DNA from: Leclercia adecarboxylata
GTDB lineage: Bacteria; Pseudomonadota; Gammaproteobacteria; Enterobacterales; Enterobacteriaceae
Length of the DNA stretch: 64,000 bases
Direction of reading: 5' to 3'
Assembly (NCBI RefSeq): GCF_006171285.1
Contig: NZ_CP040889.1
Span: forward strand, 3,038,001 to 3,102,000
The number at the start of each line of letters is the position of its first letter. Position 1 is the first letter of the stretch. A program made the position numbers and the translations under genes. This document shows positions 27,564 through 35,431 of the stretch, piece by piece. The notes below the pieces were generated by a model that searched no databases, was not told the origin of the DNA, and saw nothing but the letters and a program-made list of their open reading frames with translations.

Positions 27564-29387
27564 CTATTTACCTTTTTGATGATCGCTGATAGCCTGCGCC
27601 GCACAGATCAGCGCCAGATGGCTTAACCCCTGAGGCATATTGCCGACCCACTCGCCGGTGCGGGTATCGAACATTTCATTGAAGGTTTCGACATTGCCGC
27701 GATGACATAGCGTTTCAAGAATTTCATCCATGTTCTTTTCGGCCTGCTCCGGTTCGCCCATCGAGGCCCAGGCCTCCGCCAGCCAGAAGGCGCAGGCGAT
27801 AAAGGTGCTCTCCTCCTGCTCAACCCCGCTGTAGCGGTAGATCATCGCGCTGTTATGACCCAGCTCGCGTTGGATGGCCTGATAGGTCAGCTTCATGCGT
27901 TTCGGGTTCACTTTCACACCGTAGCGCGACACCAGGGTAAGCGACGCATCCAGTAGCCCGCCGTCCCCGTCGTAAAAACAGTAGGACTGATGGGTCTCGG
28001 ACCAGCAGTGCTCTTCAATCCAGTCGCGGATGCGGTCCCGCTCCCGGGCCCAGCGCGCTTTCCATGTAGGTTCGATATGGTTGGTCTCGGCCAGCACCAC
28101 GGCGCAGTCCAGCGCCAGCCAGCAGGCCATTTTTGAGTGGGTGTAATGCCGCTCTTCCGGCAGCTCCCAGATCCCGGAGTCCTTCATGCGCCAGCGGTCG
28201 GCGCACTGGTTGGCAAGATGCCCCAGGAAGCGCGAGGTGCCGATATCCAGAATATGCCCCGCCTCGACGAACAGTTTCGCCACGCCAAGCATATCGCCAT
28301 ACATGCTCAGCTGGCGCTGGTTGCGGGCGTTATTGCCGAGGCGTACCGGCTGCGAATCCCGGTAGCCCTGCAGTTCGGGGTAGCTCTCTTCCGGCACCAG
28401 TTCGCCGTCGAGGGTGTAGCAGGCCCGCATCTCCGGGCCGTGTTTAATGATGGTTTTCGACAGCCAGGAGAAGGCCGCTTTACACTCTTCAAGGGTGCCC
28501 AGATAGGTAAAGGCTTTGATGATCAGGCAGGCATCGCGCACCCAGGCAAAGCGGTAATCATAGTTTTTGCTGCCGCCGGGCCCCTCCGGCAGGGAGGTGG
28601 TGGCGGCTGCCGCCAGCGCGCCGGTGGGGGAGTACCAGAGGAACTTCAGCGCCAGCGCGGAGCGGATAACGTGATCTTTATAGAGGCCGTCGTATTTCAG
28701 CCCCTTCACCCAGTCCTGCCAGGCGGTGTGGCTGGTTTCAATCCGGTTATCAATCGCCTGAATGTCCGGTACCGCCAGCGGCTCATCCAGTGTCACCAGC
28801 AGCGCGACAATCTCCCGGCTCCCTTTCTTCAGGACGATCTCCGCCTCGATCTCTTCATCATCGGCACGGGTAATGACCACGTTTTCGCTGGTGTGGAGCA
28901 TCGCCATCAGGTCGCCGATATGGTAAACGCTGCCCTTGTCGGTATCGGAGCGCCAGGGCGATCGCGTTTCGATCATCGTTCCGAACCGCAGTTGAAGTCT
29001 GAACGTCAAGGTGCCGCGCACCCCTTCCATACGGCGGGCCAGCTCGCTCCAGGGCAGACGGCCTGCCAGTGTGCTGTTGATGGATTCGGTTAACAGCGCC
29101 GTGCCGTCTTTCGTTTCATAGCGGGTTTCCAGGATGTTGCTGTCCTCGCGATAGGCGCGGGAGACGGTGTATTCACTCGCCGGTGTCAGGCTGAAAAAAC
29201 CGCCGATGCCAGGGTCCAGCAAGCGGTCAAAAAGGGGCGGCGAATCGAGGTTGGGCGCGCCCCACCAGTCGATCGAACCATCCGGGGCGATGAGCGCCAC
29301 CGAGCGCCCTTCACCGATAGCGGCGTAGTCTCCCAGGCCAACGAACCCGTTATCGCGCAAAGGCATGTCGTATTTCGCATTTTTCAA
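27564..29387 (-). CDS. Glycoside hydrolase family 15 protein
   Basis: A 607-residue cytoplasmic protein of the GH15 (glucoamylase/trehalase-like) family. The N-terminal beta-sandwich opens with NGFVGLGDYAAIGEGRSVAL and DGSIDWWGAPNLDSPPLFDRL; the (alpha/alpha)6 catalytic domain begins near residue 230 with FLWYSPTGALAAAATTSLPE and contains NYDYRFAWVRDACLI and EWVGNMPQGLSHLALI close to the end, where the general base Glu of this group is expected. Bacterial relatives include acid trehalases and dextran-type glucosidases; the substrate is not settled. Likely start is TTG at 29387, with AGGGA ~9 nt upstream; the next ATG, seven codons on, lacks a ribosome site. Confidence 0.85.
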   Translation of the reverse strand: MKNAKYDMPLRDNGFVGLGDYAAIGEGRSVALIAPDGSIDWWGAPNLDSPPLFDRLLDPGIGGFFSLTPASEYTVSRAYREDSNILETRYETKDGTALLTESINSTLAGRLPWSELARRMEGVRGTLTFRLQLRFGTMIETRSPWRSDTDKGSVYHIGDLMAMLHTSENVVITRADDEEIEAEIVLKKGSREIVALLVTLDEPLAVPDIQAIDNRIETSHTAWQDWVKGLKYDGLYKDHVIRSALALKFLWYSPTGALAAAATTSLPEGPGGSKNYDYRFAWVRDACLIIKAFTYLGTLEECKAAFSWLSKTIIKHGPEMRACYTLDGELVPEESYPELQGYRDSQPVRLGNNARNQRQLSMYGDMLGVAKLFVEAGHILDIGTSRFLGHLANQCADRWRMKDSGIWELPEERHYTHSKMACWLALDCAVVLAETNHIEPTWKARWARERDRIRDWIEEHCWSETHQSYCFYDGDGGLLDASLTLVSRYGVKVNPKRMKLTYQAIQRELGHNSAMIYRYSGVEQEESTFIACAFWLAEAWASMGEPEQAEKNMDEILETLCHRGNVETFNEMFDTRTGEWVGNMPQGLSHLALICAAQAISDHQKGK

Positions 29388-29719
29388 ATGAGTGATCCCT
29401 TTTCTTTGATGAATATAAAGCCTGGCATAATGTGACGGTTATCGCGCTTTCAGGGGGGATATGATGGGAGAAAATCCTGGCACCATCGGCTCCCTCTCCA
29501 TTCAGGGAGAGGGCTGGGGTGAGGGGGAATATGCCGCACAGATGCTTTTTTCTTACTCGCCGCACACACTCGTTTAACAAAGCCAATCTGCCGAAATTAC
29601 ATATATCAATGGCGCGTCAATAGAACGCGTAAGTTTCGCGATATGCCCGCTGGTCGGATATGTTGGGCAGGGGGGCAGTCATAACATCCAGGACTGTTCC
29701 TCCCCAACCTAAGAAAATT
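29388..29719. other. Intergenic region with a GC-rich palindrome
   Basis: The 332-nt gap between the GH15 start and the bor-like gene holds one copy of the CCCTCTCC/GGAGAGGG palindrome family and the promoter regions of both divergent genes. No additional gene was recognised. Confidence 0.5.
29491..29527. repeat. CCCTCTCC...GGGAGAGGG palindromic element, copy 1
   Basis: TCCCTCTCC-ATTCA-GGGAGAGGG followed by CTGGGGTGAGGGG. The same element recurs at 37757-38018 (three copies), 47421-47461 and 51033-51071. It behaves as a dispersed intergenic repeat of REP type. Confidence 0.7.
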
Positions 29720-30010
29720 ATGAAAAAGTTAATGATGATAGCGTTCGTCGCGGTTGCTCTGTCCGGCTGCGCCCAACAAACTTTCAGGATCAACAGCGGG
29801 GTGGCTGAAAAGCCCACTCAGGAAACAAAACAATCCTTCTTTGTTAATGGTATTGGTCAGTCTAAGACGATTGATGCGGCGCAGGTTTGCGGCGGCGCGG
29901 ATAAAGTTATTCGTACCGAAGTGCAGGAATCCGGCACGGATGTATTATTACGTGTCGTAACGCTGGGTATTTATACCCCTCGCGAAGCGCGGGTTTATTG
30001 CGCTAAATAA
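29720..30010 (+). CDS. Bor-family (Iss-like) outer-membrane lipoprotein
   Basis: A 96-residue lipoprotein. The lipobox LSGC places the lipidated cysteine at residue 17. The mature sequence CAQQTF, then FFVNGIGQSKTIDAAQVCGGADKV and LGIYTPREARVYC, follows lambda Bor and the plasmid-borne Iss closely in order and length (Bor is 97 residues). Bor/Iss proteins lie in the outer membrane and raise serum resistance. The ATG at 29720 gives the standard signal peptide; upstream in-frame codons would not. No other phage genes are nearby. A strong terminator follows. Confidence 0.85.
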   Translation: MKKLMMIAFVAVALSGCAQQTFRINSGVAEKPTQETKQSFFVNGIGQSKTIDAAQVCGGADKVIRTEVQESGTDVLLRVVTLGIYTPREARVYCAK

Positions 30011-30014
30011 ATAT

Positions 30015-30044
30015 AATGGCGGGCATTTAATAATGCCCGCCATT
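30015..30044. terminator. Bidirectional intrinsic terminator
   Basis: AATGGCGGGCAT and ATGCCCGCCATT form a perfect 12-bp stem with a 6-nt loop. The plus strand continues ATTTATT and the minus strand TATATTTATTT, so it can serve both the bor-like gene and the convergent acetyltransferase. Confidence 0.8.
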
Positions 30045-30067
30045 ATTTATTAGCGCCTGGAATCGAT

Positions 30068-31009
30068 TTATTTACGCGTAAACTGTTGCTCTGTAATGGT
30101 GCTGCCCCACTGATCGCCTTGCCACTCTTTCGATAATACAAAGCCGAAGGACTCATACAACCGCCGTGCCGCCGTCAGCTTATTAAAGGTCCACAGCTGA
30201 ACCGCAGAGAACTCCCTCTCATCGCAAAACTTCATCGCTTCAGCAATCAGCTTTCTGCCCACGCCGCCACCGCGACAACCGTCGTCCAGGATAAACCAGC
30301 GCAAATGCGCCTCGTTGTTTCCGAGATCTTCGCCGTCAATGGCGACTGAGCCAACGATGCGCCCGTTCTGCATCGCCAGCCAGATTTGATTGGTCGCATT
30401 GTCCAGACGCCCCGAAAAATCCGCTAAGCCAGCGGCGACCTTCGCCTCAAAAAAAGAGCCAAAGTGATGCTCTCTCGCGTAATAGCTGCCGTGCATTTCC
30501 GTGATGCGGCCAATCATGCCTGGATGATAGCCAGAGACAATGGTTACCGCGCTTTTTCCTGGCAGATCAACATCATCCCGGCAGGCTTTGAGGGCGCTGG
30601 CATAGACGCTCAGGCCCTGTGATACGACGCGCTGCTGGCTGGCGTCCATTTTTTGCAGGGCGGAAATGACGCGTTCGTTACCGTAGGCATTAATTCTGCG
30701 CACCGTTTCTCTGCCCTGAGGGCTCAGGCTAAGCTGCTTGATTCTGGCATCTTCCGGGGAGGCGCTCTCTTCCAGCTCTCCGGCCTTGATCAGTTTGGCG
30801 AGCATGCGGCTGACGCTGGATTTCTCCAGTCCCAGGACCTGCACCAGCTGGGCGGCAGTCAGGGAGCCCCTGGCTTCCATCTCAAGCAAGGTATGCACTA
30901 CGGAAGGGGAGTAGTCCGTTGCCGCCAGGGTGTGGTTCATAAAGCCGAGTTCCCGCACCATCAGACGCGACGAGATACGGATCTCTTCAACAATCGACGA
31001 ATCAGTCAT
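30068..31009 (-). CDS. MarR-type helix-turn-helix / GNAT acetyltransferase fusion
   Basis: A 313-residue protein in two parts. Residues ~1-145 form a MarR winged helix (AAQLVQVLGLEKSSVSRMLAKLIKAGEL, then a wing ending SPQGRETV). Residues ~155-313 form a GNAT domain, with the acetyl-CoA loop CRGGGVGRKLIAEA (R-x-x-G-x-G/A) and FNKLTAARRLYESFGF. Such fused proteins are common in enterobacteria; the acetyl acceptor and the regulated genes are unknown. Convergent with the bor-like gene and sharing its terminator. Confidence 0.88.
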   Translation of the reverse strand: MTDSSIVEEIRISSRLMVRELGFMNHTLAATDYSPSVVHTLLEMEARGSLTAAQLVQVLGLEKSSVSRMLAKLIKAGELEESASPEDARIKQLSLSPQGRETVRRINAYGNERVISALQKMDASQQRVVSQGLSVYASALKACRDDVDLPGKSAVTIVSGYHPGMIGRITEMHGSYYAREHHFGSFFEAKVAAGLADFSGRLDNATNQIWLAMQNGRIVGSVAIDGEDLGNNEAHLRWFILDDGCRGGGVGRKLIAEAMKFCDEREFSAVQLWTFNKLTAARRLYESFGFVLSKEWQGDQWGSTITEQQFTRK

Positions 31010-31071
31010 TATTAGGTTAGCCTGTAAAAGATAGTTGTACTATACAACCATCTTTCTCGCATTGCTGTCAA

Positions 31072-31404
31072 TCAGGAAGCGAAACGCCAGGCGACAAGCA
31101 TCAGCACCGCGACGTTAAGCACCACGCTAACCATAAAATAGGTTTTGAACGGCTGCTTTTGGGTTTTATGACGAAACAGCTGCTGGCCAAAGATAGCGCC
31201 CGGCCATCCCCCGACAAACCCGCATACCAGCAGGGTCGATTCCGGGACTCTGCGCCAGGCTTTGCGGGCCGCCAGTTTGTCGGCACCGTAGATCAAAAAC
31301 GTCAGCGCGCTGGCGAGCAGAAACCACATCGCCAGAGAATGAGGCAACAGGGCGCTGCCCGCGGCGGCAAGGGCGAGAAGGAAATAACAGAGGACATTGA
31401 GCAT
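31072..31404 (-). CDS. DUF1294 membrane protein
   Basis: A 110-residue protein with three hydrophobic segments (~1-18, ~25-45, ~90-107). The DUF1294 signature is present in the middle: IYGADKLAARKAWRRVPE, then LLVCGFVGGWPGAIFGQQLF and RHKTQKQPF. Members are small inner-membrane proteins of unknown function, sometimes fused to cold-shock domains; here it is the membrane part alone. It stands alone between two acetyltransferase genes on the same strand. Confidence 0.8.
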   Translation of the reverse strand: MLNVLCYFLLALAAAGSALLPHSLAMWFLLASALTFLIYGADKLAARKAWRRVPESTLLVCGFVGGWPGAIFGQQLFRHKTQKQPFKTYFMVSVVLNVAVLMLVAWRFAS

Positions 31405-31471
31405 GCTAGGCGGTATCAGTTATCAATCCGGAAGGGCGATGATACGCGATCCTTGCGGGAGTGTAACCGGG

Positions 31472-31927
31472 CTAGCCGGTTAACCTTTTGGCAAAACAGA
31501 TGGCCTCGTCGCGCCCGATATAGGGGCCATAGTTTTCTCTCTGCAGATAGCCATGCTTTAAATAGAACTGCACCGCGCGAGCGTTGATTTTACGCGTCTC
31601 AAGCCACAGCTCGCGGTAGCCCATGCCCCGCGCTGCCTCTTCAAGCCAGGCGAGTAGCGCCGCCCCAGTGCCCGGGCAACTCCGGTCAGAGAACATGCGT
31701 TTGAGTTCGGCAGTGGTCTCAGTCAGCGGGCGGAATGCACCACAGCCTATGGGTTGATTATTCTCATCTTTGGCTATCACCCACATCGCCCGCGCCCCGG
31801 AGACATCCTGCGGGTCGAAGTGGCTTTTGCCACTGTCGCCGGTTATAGCGGCAAGCTCTGAGGAAAGTTGATCGATGAGCGTCTGAGAGTCGGTTGAGAT
31901 TGGGCTGGATTTTTCGATGGTTATCAT
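31472..31927 (-). CDS. GNAT-family N-acetyltransferase
   Basis: A 151-residue single-domain acetyltransferase. GNAT marks: GCGAFRPLTETTAELKRMF (strand 4), then SDRSCPGTGAALLAWLEEAA (acetyl-CoA loop, less canonical than usual) and LWLETRKINARAVQFYLKHGYLQ with the Asn-x-x-Ala and terminal Tyr. The ATG at 31927 was chosen because the protein then begins MITIEKSSPIS, typical of the family; the frame extends upstream 23 codons to a TTG, without a clear ribosome site in either case. Substrate unknown. Confidence 0.78.
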   Translation of the reverse strand: MITIEKSSPISTDSQTLIDQLSSELAAITGDSGKSHFDPQDVSGARAMWVIAKDENNQPIGCGAFRPLTETTAELKRMFSDRSCPGTGAALLAWLEEAARGMGYRELWLETRKINARAVQFYLKHGYLQRENYGPYIGRDEAICFAKRLTG

Positions 31928-32024
31928 TTTGACTGGGGCTGAAATTCGGTTTGGATGCCAGTATAAGTCATTGTAAAACCGGCTTATCATACGCAAACGT
32001 TATGATGCTACAGCGCGAAGATGG

Positions 32025-32055
32025 AAGAAGCACCCGCCGGCGACGGGAGCTTCTT
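32025..32055 (-). terminator. Terminator of the GGDEF gene
   Basis: AAGAAGCaCCCG and CGGGaGCTTCTT pair over 12 bp with one mismatch around a 7-nt loop, 10 nt after the GGDEF stop. On the minus strand the stem ends GCTTCTTCC. Confidence 0.55.
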
Positions 32056-32064
32056 TGAGCTCTG

Positions 32065-33873
32065 TCAGATATTCGCCCCCGGTGGCTGATTCCCCGCCTC
32101 CAGCATCCCAAAACTCACAATCCTTGAACGCCCCAGCTCTTTCGCGCGGTACAGCGCCACGTCGGCGGCGCGCAGCAGGTTTTCGCCCTGAGCGTGCTGC
32201 GGATAGCTGGCAATGCCAATCGACACATCCACCGGGCCGATCTCCGACAGCTCATAGCGCAGCGCCAGGCCGTGCACGGCGGTATGGATTTCGCTGGCAG
32301 TGGCAAACGCCGCCGCTTCATCCGCGCCCGGCAGCAGGGCCAGAAACTCCTCGCCGCCATAGCGGAACGCCATGCCCTTGTCGCTGACCGCGCGCTGGAC
32401 AATTGCCGCCACACCCTTAATCACCTGGTCGCCCGCTTCGTGCCCAAGTCTGTCGTTGATGGCTTTGAAGTGGTCGATGTCGATCATCAGGCAGCTTACC
32501 GGGTTACCGCTGTGCAGCGCCTGGTTCATCTGGGTGCGCAGGGCATCTTCCAGATGGTGGCGGTTGCGCAGCCCGGTCAGGGGATCGAACAGGGCTTTTT
32601 CCAGCAGGGCATCGCGCAGACGCTGGTTAGCCAGCGCCAGACCAAGCGCTTCAGCCATCAGCTCCAGATAGGCGCGGGAAGGGGCCATCGCCGGCGTAAG
32701 GTTCTGGAAGGAGAGCAGGCCGATGGCTTCGCCCTGGGCAATCAGCGGCACGCAAAGGGCGTGATGGGCGCAGCTGTCCGGCAGGTGATAGCAGGCGATA
32801 TCCGGCTCGCCGTTGACCGGCGGATGGCTCTGGCCGCGGCGCACCGCCCAGCACTGATCCGGATGGAACGGATCGGGCTCGCCCTGCGGGTTGAGCCACT
32901 CGGCGGCGCAGCGCATCTGCCACGGTTCGTGTTCGAGCAGATAGAGCCGCCCGGCGATCCCCGGCGCAATGCTGGGGGCGAACAGCCGCGCGACGTTCAG
33001 CACGTCCTCGACGGATTCGCACCCCTGCAGGCGCTGCGTCATGCGTGCCAGCAGTTCGCGGATCGCCCAGTCGGCGTCGCGCTCCTTCTCCAGCCGCTGC
33101 CGCACCAGGCCGTTTTCACGAAAGATGCGGATCGCCTGGGCCATATCGCCAATCTCATCGATCTGACGGTAATCCGGGGCTTCGACGGCATAATCCTGGG
33201 AGGCCAGCCGGTTGACCACGTCGCTCAGGCGCACCACCGGGCGCAGCACCCGGCGCTTAAGGATAAAGCCCAGCACAAACAGGAACATCAGCGCGGTGAG
33301 GCCGACCATCACCTCAGAGAGCGTGCGCAGCGCGTGGGATTTTGCCGTGGCATCCTCAATGGCCACGTCGGTGCGGCGGTCCAGCATCTGGCGAAAATGG
33401 TCGAGCTGATTTTGCACCTGCTCCAGTTCGCTCTCGTAACGCTCGCCATAGAGCCGTTCAATGGCCTGCGCCTGCTGCCCGCTATTGACGCTGGCGATGG
33501 CGCGCTGCTGTTCATCCTGCAGGGCATCGGCCACGGTTAACCCTTCGTGCAGCAGGGCCAGCTCTTCATCGCTGGCCCCCGCGTCTTTAAGCTTTTGCAG
33601 GCGATGCTCGACGCCGACCATGGAGGCCGCTTTCTGGCGATACTCGTCGGCCACCGCGGGCGTCTGTTTGATGACATACAACCGCGCCAGATCCGAGAGC
33701 GCCCAGGCGTCCACCTCAACTTCTTCGGTCAGTTGATCGAAGACGTAGCGCTGTTCTACGGCCTGTCGCTCCACCTTTTCAGCGCTGGAAGCCATTAACA
33801 TGGCTACCCCTGAAGCGATGGTCAGACAGACCGTGGCACCGTATGCCCAGTTAGTGATAGTGGCGATACGCAA
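32065..33873 (-). CDS. Membrane-bound diguanylate cyclase (HAMP-GAF-GGDEF)
   Basis: A 602-residue inner-membrane protein. Membrane segment ~8-28; periplasmic four-helix-type sensor ~30-190 with abundant Glu/Gln; second membrane segment ~190-210; HAMP linker ~210-260 (VLRPVVRLSDVVNRL); GAF-like domain ~275-415; GGDEF domain ~430-590 with the active-site motif RYGGEEFLALLPG. The intact GGEEF motif predicts c-di-GMP synthesis. No EAL domain is present. The likely start is TTG at 33873 with AGGA 7 nt upstream. It lies 14 nt after the AI-2E family permease on the same strand, so they may be co-transcribed. Confidence 0.88.
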   Translation of the reverse strand: MRIATITNWAYGATVCLTIASGVAMLMASSAEKVERQAVEQRYVFDQLTEEVEVDAWALSDLARLYVIKQTPAVADEYRQKAASMVGVEHRLQKLKDAGASDEELALLHEGLTVADALQDEQQRAIASVNSGQQAQAIERLYGERYESELEQVQNQLDHFRQMLDRRTDVAIEDATAKSHALRTLSEVMVGLTALMFLFVLGFILKRRVLRPVVRLSDVVNRLASQDYAVEAPDYRQIDEIGDMAQAIRIFRENGLVRQRLEKERDADWAIRELLARMTQRLQGCESVEDVLNVARLFAPSIAPGIAGRLYLLEHEPWQMRCAAEWLNPQGEPDPFHPDQCWAVRRGQSHPPVNGEPDIACYHLPDSCAHHALCVPLIAQGEAIGLLSFQNLTPAMAPSRAYLELMAEALGLALANQRLRDALLEKALFDPLTGLRNRHHLEDALRTQMNQALHSGNPVSCLMIDIDHFKAINDRLGHEAGDQVIKGVAAIVQRAVSDKGMAFRYGGEEFLALLPGADEAAAFATASEIHTAVHGLALRYELSEIGPVDVSIGIASYPQHAQGENLLRAADVALYRAKELGRSRIVSFGMLEAGNQPPGANI

Positions 33874-33887
33874 GTCTTATTCCTTTT

Positions 33888-34997
33888 TCATAAATCAGGC
33901 GAATTTTTGCCTTCTTCGATAATGGCGTCATCTATTTCTTCGGCATTACCGGCATGATCGCGCCCCGAGAGCAGATTCCAGCAGGCGATAAACAGGGCGG
34001 CGATCAACGGGCCAATCACAAAGCCATTGATACCGTAAATCTCCATCCCGCCCAGGGTAGTGATGAGGATGAGATAGTCGGGCATTTTGGTGTCTTTACC
34101 CACCAGCAGCGGACGCAGAATGTTATCTACCAGGCCGACGATCAGCACAAAGAACCCGACGATAAACAGGCCCTGCCAGATTTGCTGTGTAGCGAAGAGG
34201 AAGATGGCCGCCGGCACCCAGATGATCGCCGAACCCACCGCCGGGATGAGGGACAGGAACGCCATCAGCGCGCCCCACAAAATGCTGCCGTTGATACCGA
34301 CTATCCAGAAGGCGATCCCGCCCAGCAAACCCTGGACCAGGGCCACCACGGCCGTGCCTTTTACCGTCGCTCTGGCGACCCCGGCAAACTTGGCAAACAG
34401 ATGCTGTTTGGCGAAATTCGACAGCGGCAGGCTGTCGAGGATCTGGCGCACCAGCCAGGGGCCATCTTTCAGCAGGAAGAACAGCAGATAGACCATCACG
34501 CCAAAGCTGATGGCGAAGCCAAAGGTGCCCTTACCAATCAGGAAGGCGCTGCCGGCCAGGTATTGTCCGCCTCTTAACGCTGCTTCAGAGAGCTTCTGCT
34601 GGATCTGCGCCGCGGTATCGAGATCGTGCTCGATCATCAGCGTGCGCAGCCAGTGGGGGAGATGGGCGAAGAGGCTCGCCACCACGGTGGAAAACTGGGT
34701 GTCGTTCTGCTGCAGGCGCGTATAAACGATATTGAGTTCAAAGGCTAATGAGGAAAAGATCACCATCAGCGGAATAAAAACAATCAGGCAGATCAGCAGC
34801 ACGCTGAGCAGCGCCGCCAGCCCGTTGCGATCCCCCAGCCTGATACGCAGCGCGTTTTTAACCGGGTAGAAAATCACCGCCAGGATAGCGGCCCACAGGA
34901 TCGCCGAGAAGTAGGGCGACAGCACATCAAAAAACGCCCAGGTAACCAACAGGAGAATAAGTATGAAGAAACCCTTGGTCAGTCCGTTAAATCGCAT
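33888..34997 (-). CDS. AI-2E family transporter (YdiK/PerM-like permease)
   Basis: A 369-residue membrane protein of the AI-2E transporter superfamily. It shows N-terminal paired membrane segments (~10-65), the amphipathic region ~95-140, the LLKDGPWLVRQILDSLPL motif and the C-terminal block ILWGALMAFLSLIPAVGSAIIWVPAAI, then GLVDNILRPLLVGKDTKMP typical of the family. Members export small molecules or act as Na+/H+ antiporters; a role in AI-2 is established for only a few. No lsr or luxS gene is nearby. The tail is acidic and polar. Confidence 0.85.
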   Translation of the reverse strand: MRFNGLTKGFFILILLLVTWAFFDVLSPYFSAILWAAILAVIFYPVKNALRIRLGDRNGLAALLSVLLICLIVFIPLMVIFSSLAFELNIVYTRLQQNDTQFSTVVASLFAHLPHWLRTLMIEHDLDTAAQIQQKLSEAALRGGQYLAGSAFLIGKGTFGFAISFGVMVYLLFFLLKDGPWLVRQILDSLPLSNFAKQHLFAKFAGVARATVKGTAVVALVQGLLGGIAFWIVGINGSILWGALMAFLSLIPAVGSAIIWVPAAIFLFATQQIWQGLFIVGFFVLIVGLVDNILRPLLVGKDTKMPDYLILITTLGGMEIYGINGFVIGPLIAALFIACWNLLSGRDHAGNAEEIDDAIIEEGKNSPDL

Positions 34998-35079
34998 TGG
35001 ATCATCCTTTTTTATATAAACACTACGACTATAGGATGTTTTATATGATTTAACATTCTCATGATTGCGTGCGGCCGGT

Positions 35080-35161
35080 TGCCGGGTGGCGGCGATGCCT
35101 TACCCGGCCTACGTTTCGTGGTTTTGTAGGCCCGTGCAAGCGGAGCGCCGCCGGGCGCTGC
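35080..35161. repeat. REP pair (BIME-like)
   Basis: TTGCCGGGTGGCGGCGATGC continuing CTTACCCGGCCTAC is a REP unit; a second, degenerate unit in opposite orientation follows (GTAGGCCCG ... CCGCCGGGCGC). Head-to-tail opposed pairs of this kind are the usual BIME arrangement. Confidence 0.75.
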
Positions 35162-35397
35162 GCACTCCCCCTAAAGTTTAGTGAGCCAAAACAGATCCCA
35201 CTTTCGTCTGACCGACGGAGGATGCGGGGCGGTACATGCTGTAAGTATCGGCTTGCAGGAGGTATCAGATGGCATGGCGACCCTTTCTCTACGTCATTTA
35301 TACGGTTCATCCCCGCCTGAGCGCCCGTCGAGGATGTCTTCGTCTGGTGCATGGCTAGCAATTTGTTAACAATCGCGGTATAAAAACACCTTCTTTT

Positions 35398-35421
35398 GGA
35401 TGTTTAGATGTCCATACGTAT
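35398..35421. promoter_or_regulatory. Candidate MetJ operator upstream of mmuP
   Basis: Three contiguous 8-mers, GGATGTTT, AGATGTCC and ATACGTAT, match the met box AGACGTCT at 5, 6 and 6 of 8 positions. They end 10 nt before the mmuP ATG. MetJ represses methionine genes, and mmuPM supplies methionine from S-methylmethionine, so such an operator is expected. Confidence 0.5.
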
Positions 35422-35431
35422 AGAAGGTGAT

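Larger units (their letters stand above)
34998..35431. other. Intergenic region upstream of mmuP
   Basis: The 434-nt gap holds a pair of REP units (35080-35161), about 220 nt in which I recognise no gene or known RNA, and the mmuP control region with a TATAAA near 35379 and candidate MetJ boxes at 35398-35421. Confidence 0.5.

Noticed and set aside
29720..30010. Evidence for a prophage
   Set aside because: Only the Bor-like gene itself is phage-related; no integrase, structural gene or attachment-site repeat was seen around it.
32194..33540. A 448-codon open frame on the plus strand
   Set aside because: It lies entirely opposite the GGDEF gene, has no ribosome site or family feature, and is explained by the high GC content of that gene.
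35162..35378. Possible riboswitch or structured leader upstream of mmuP
   Set aside because: I compared it from memory with SAM, guanidine and manganese riboswitch cores and found no match. Methionine control by MetJ boxes is a simpler explanation.
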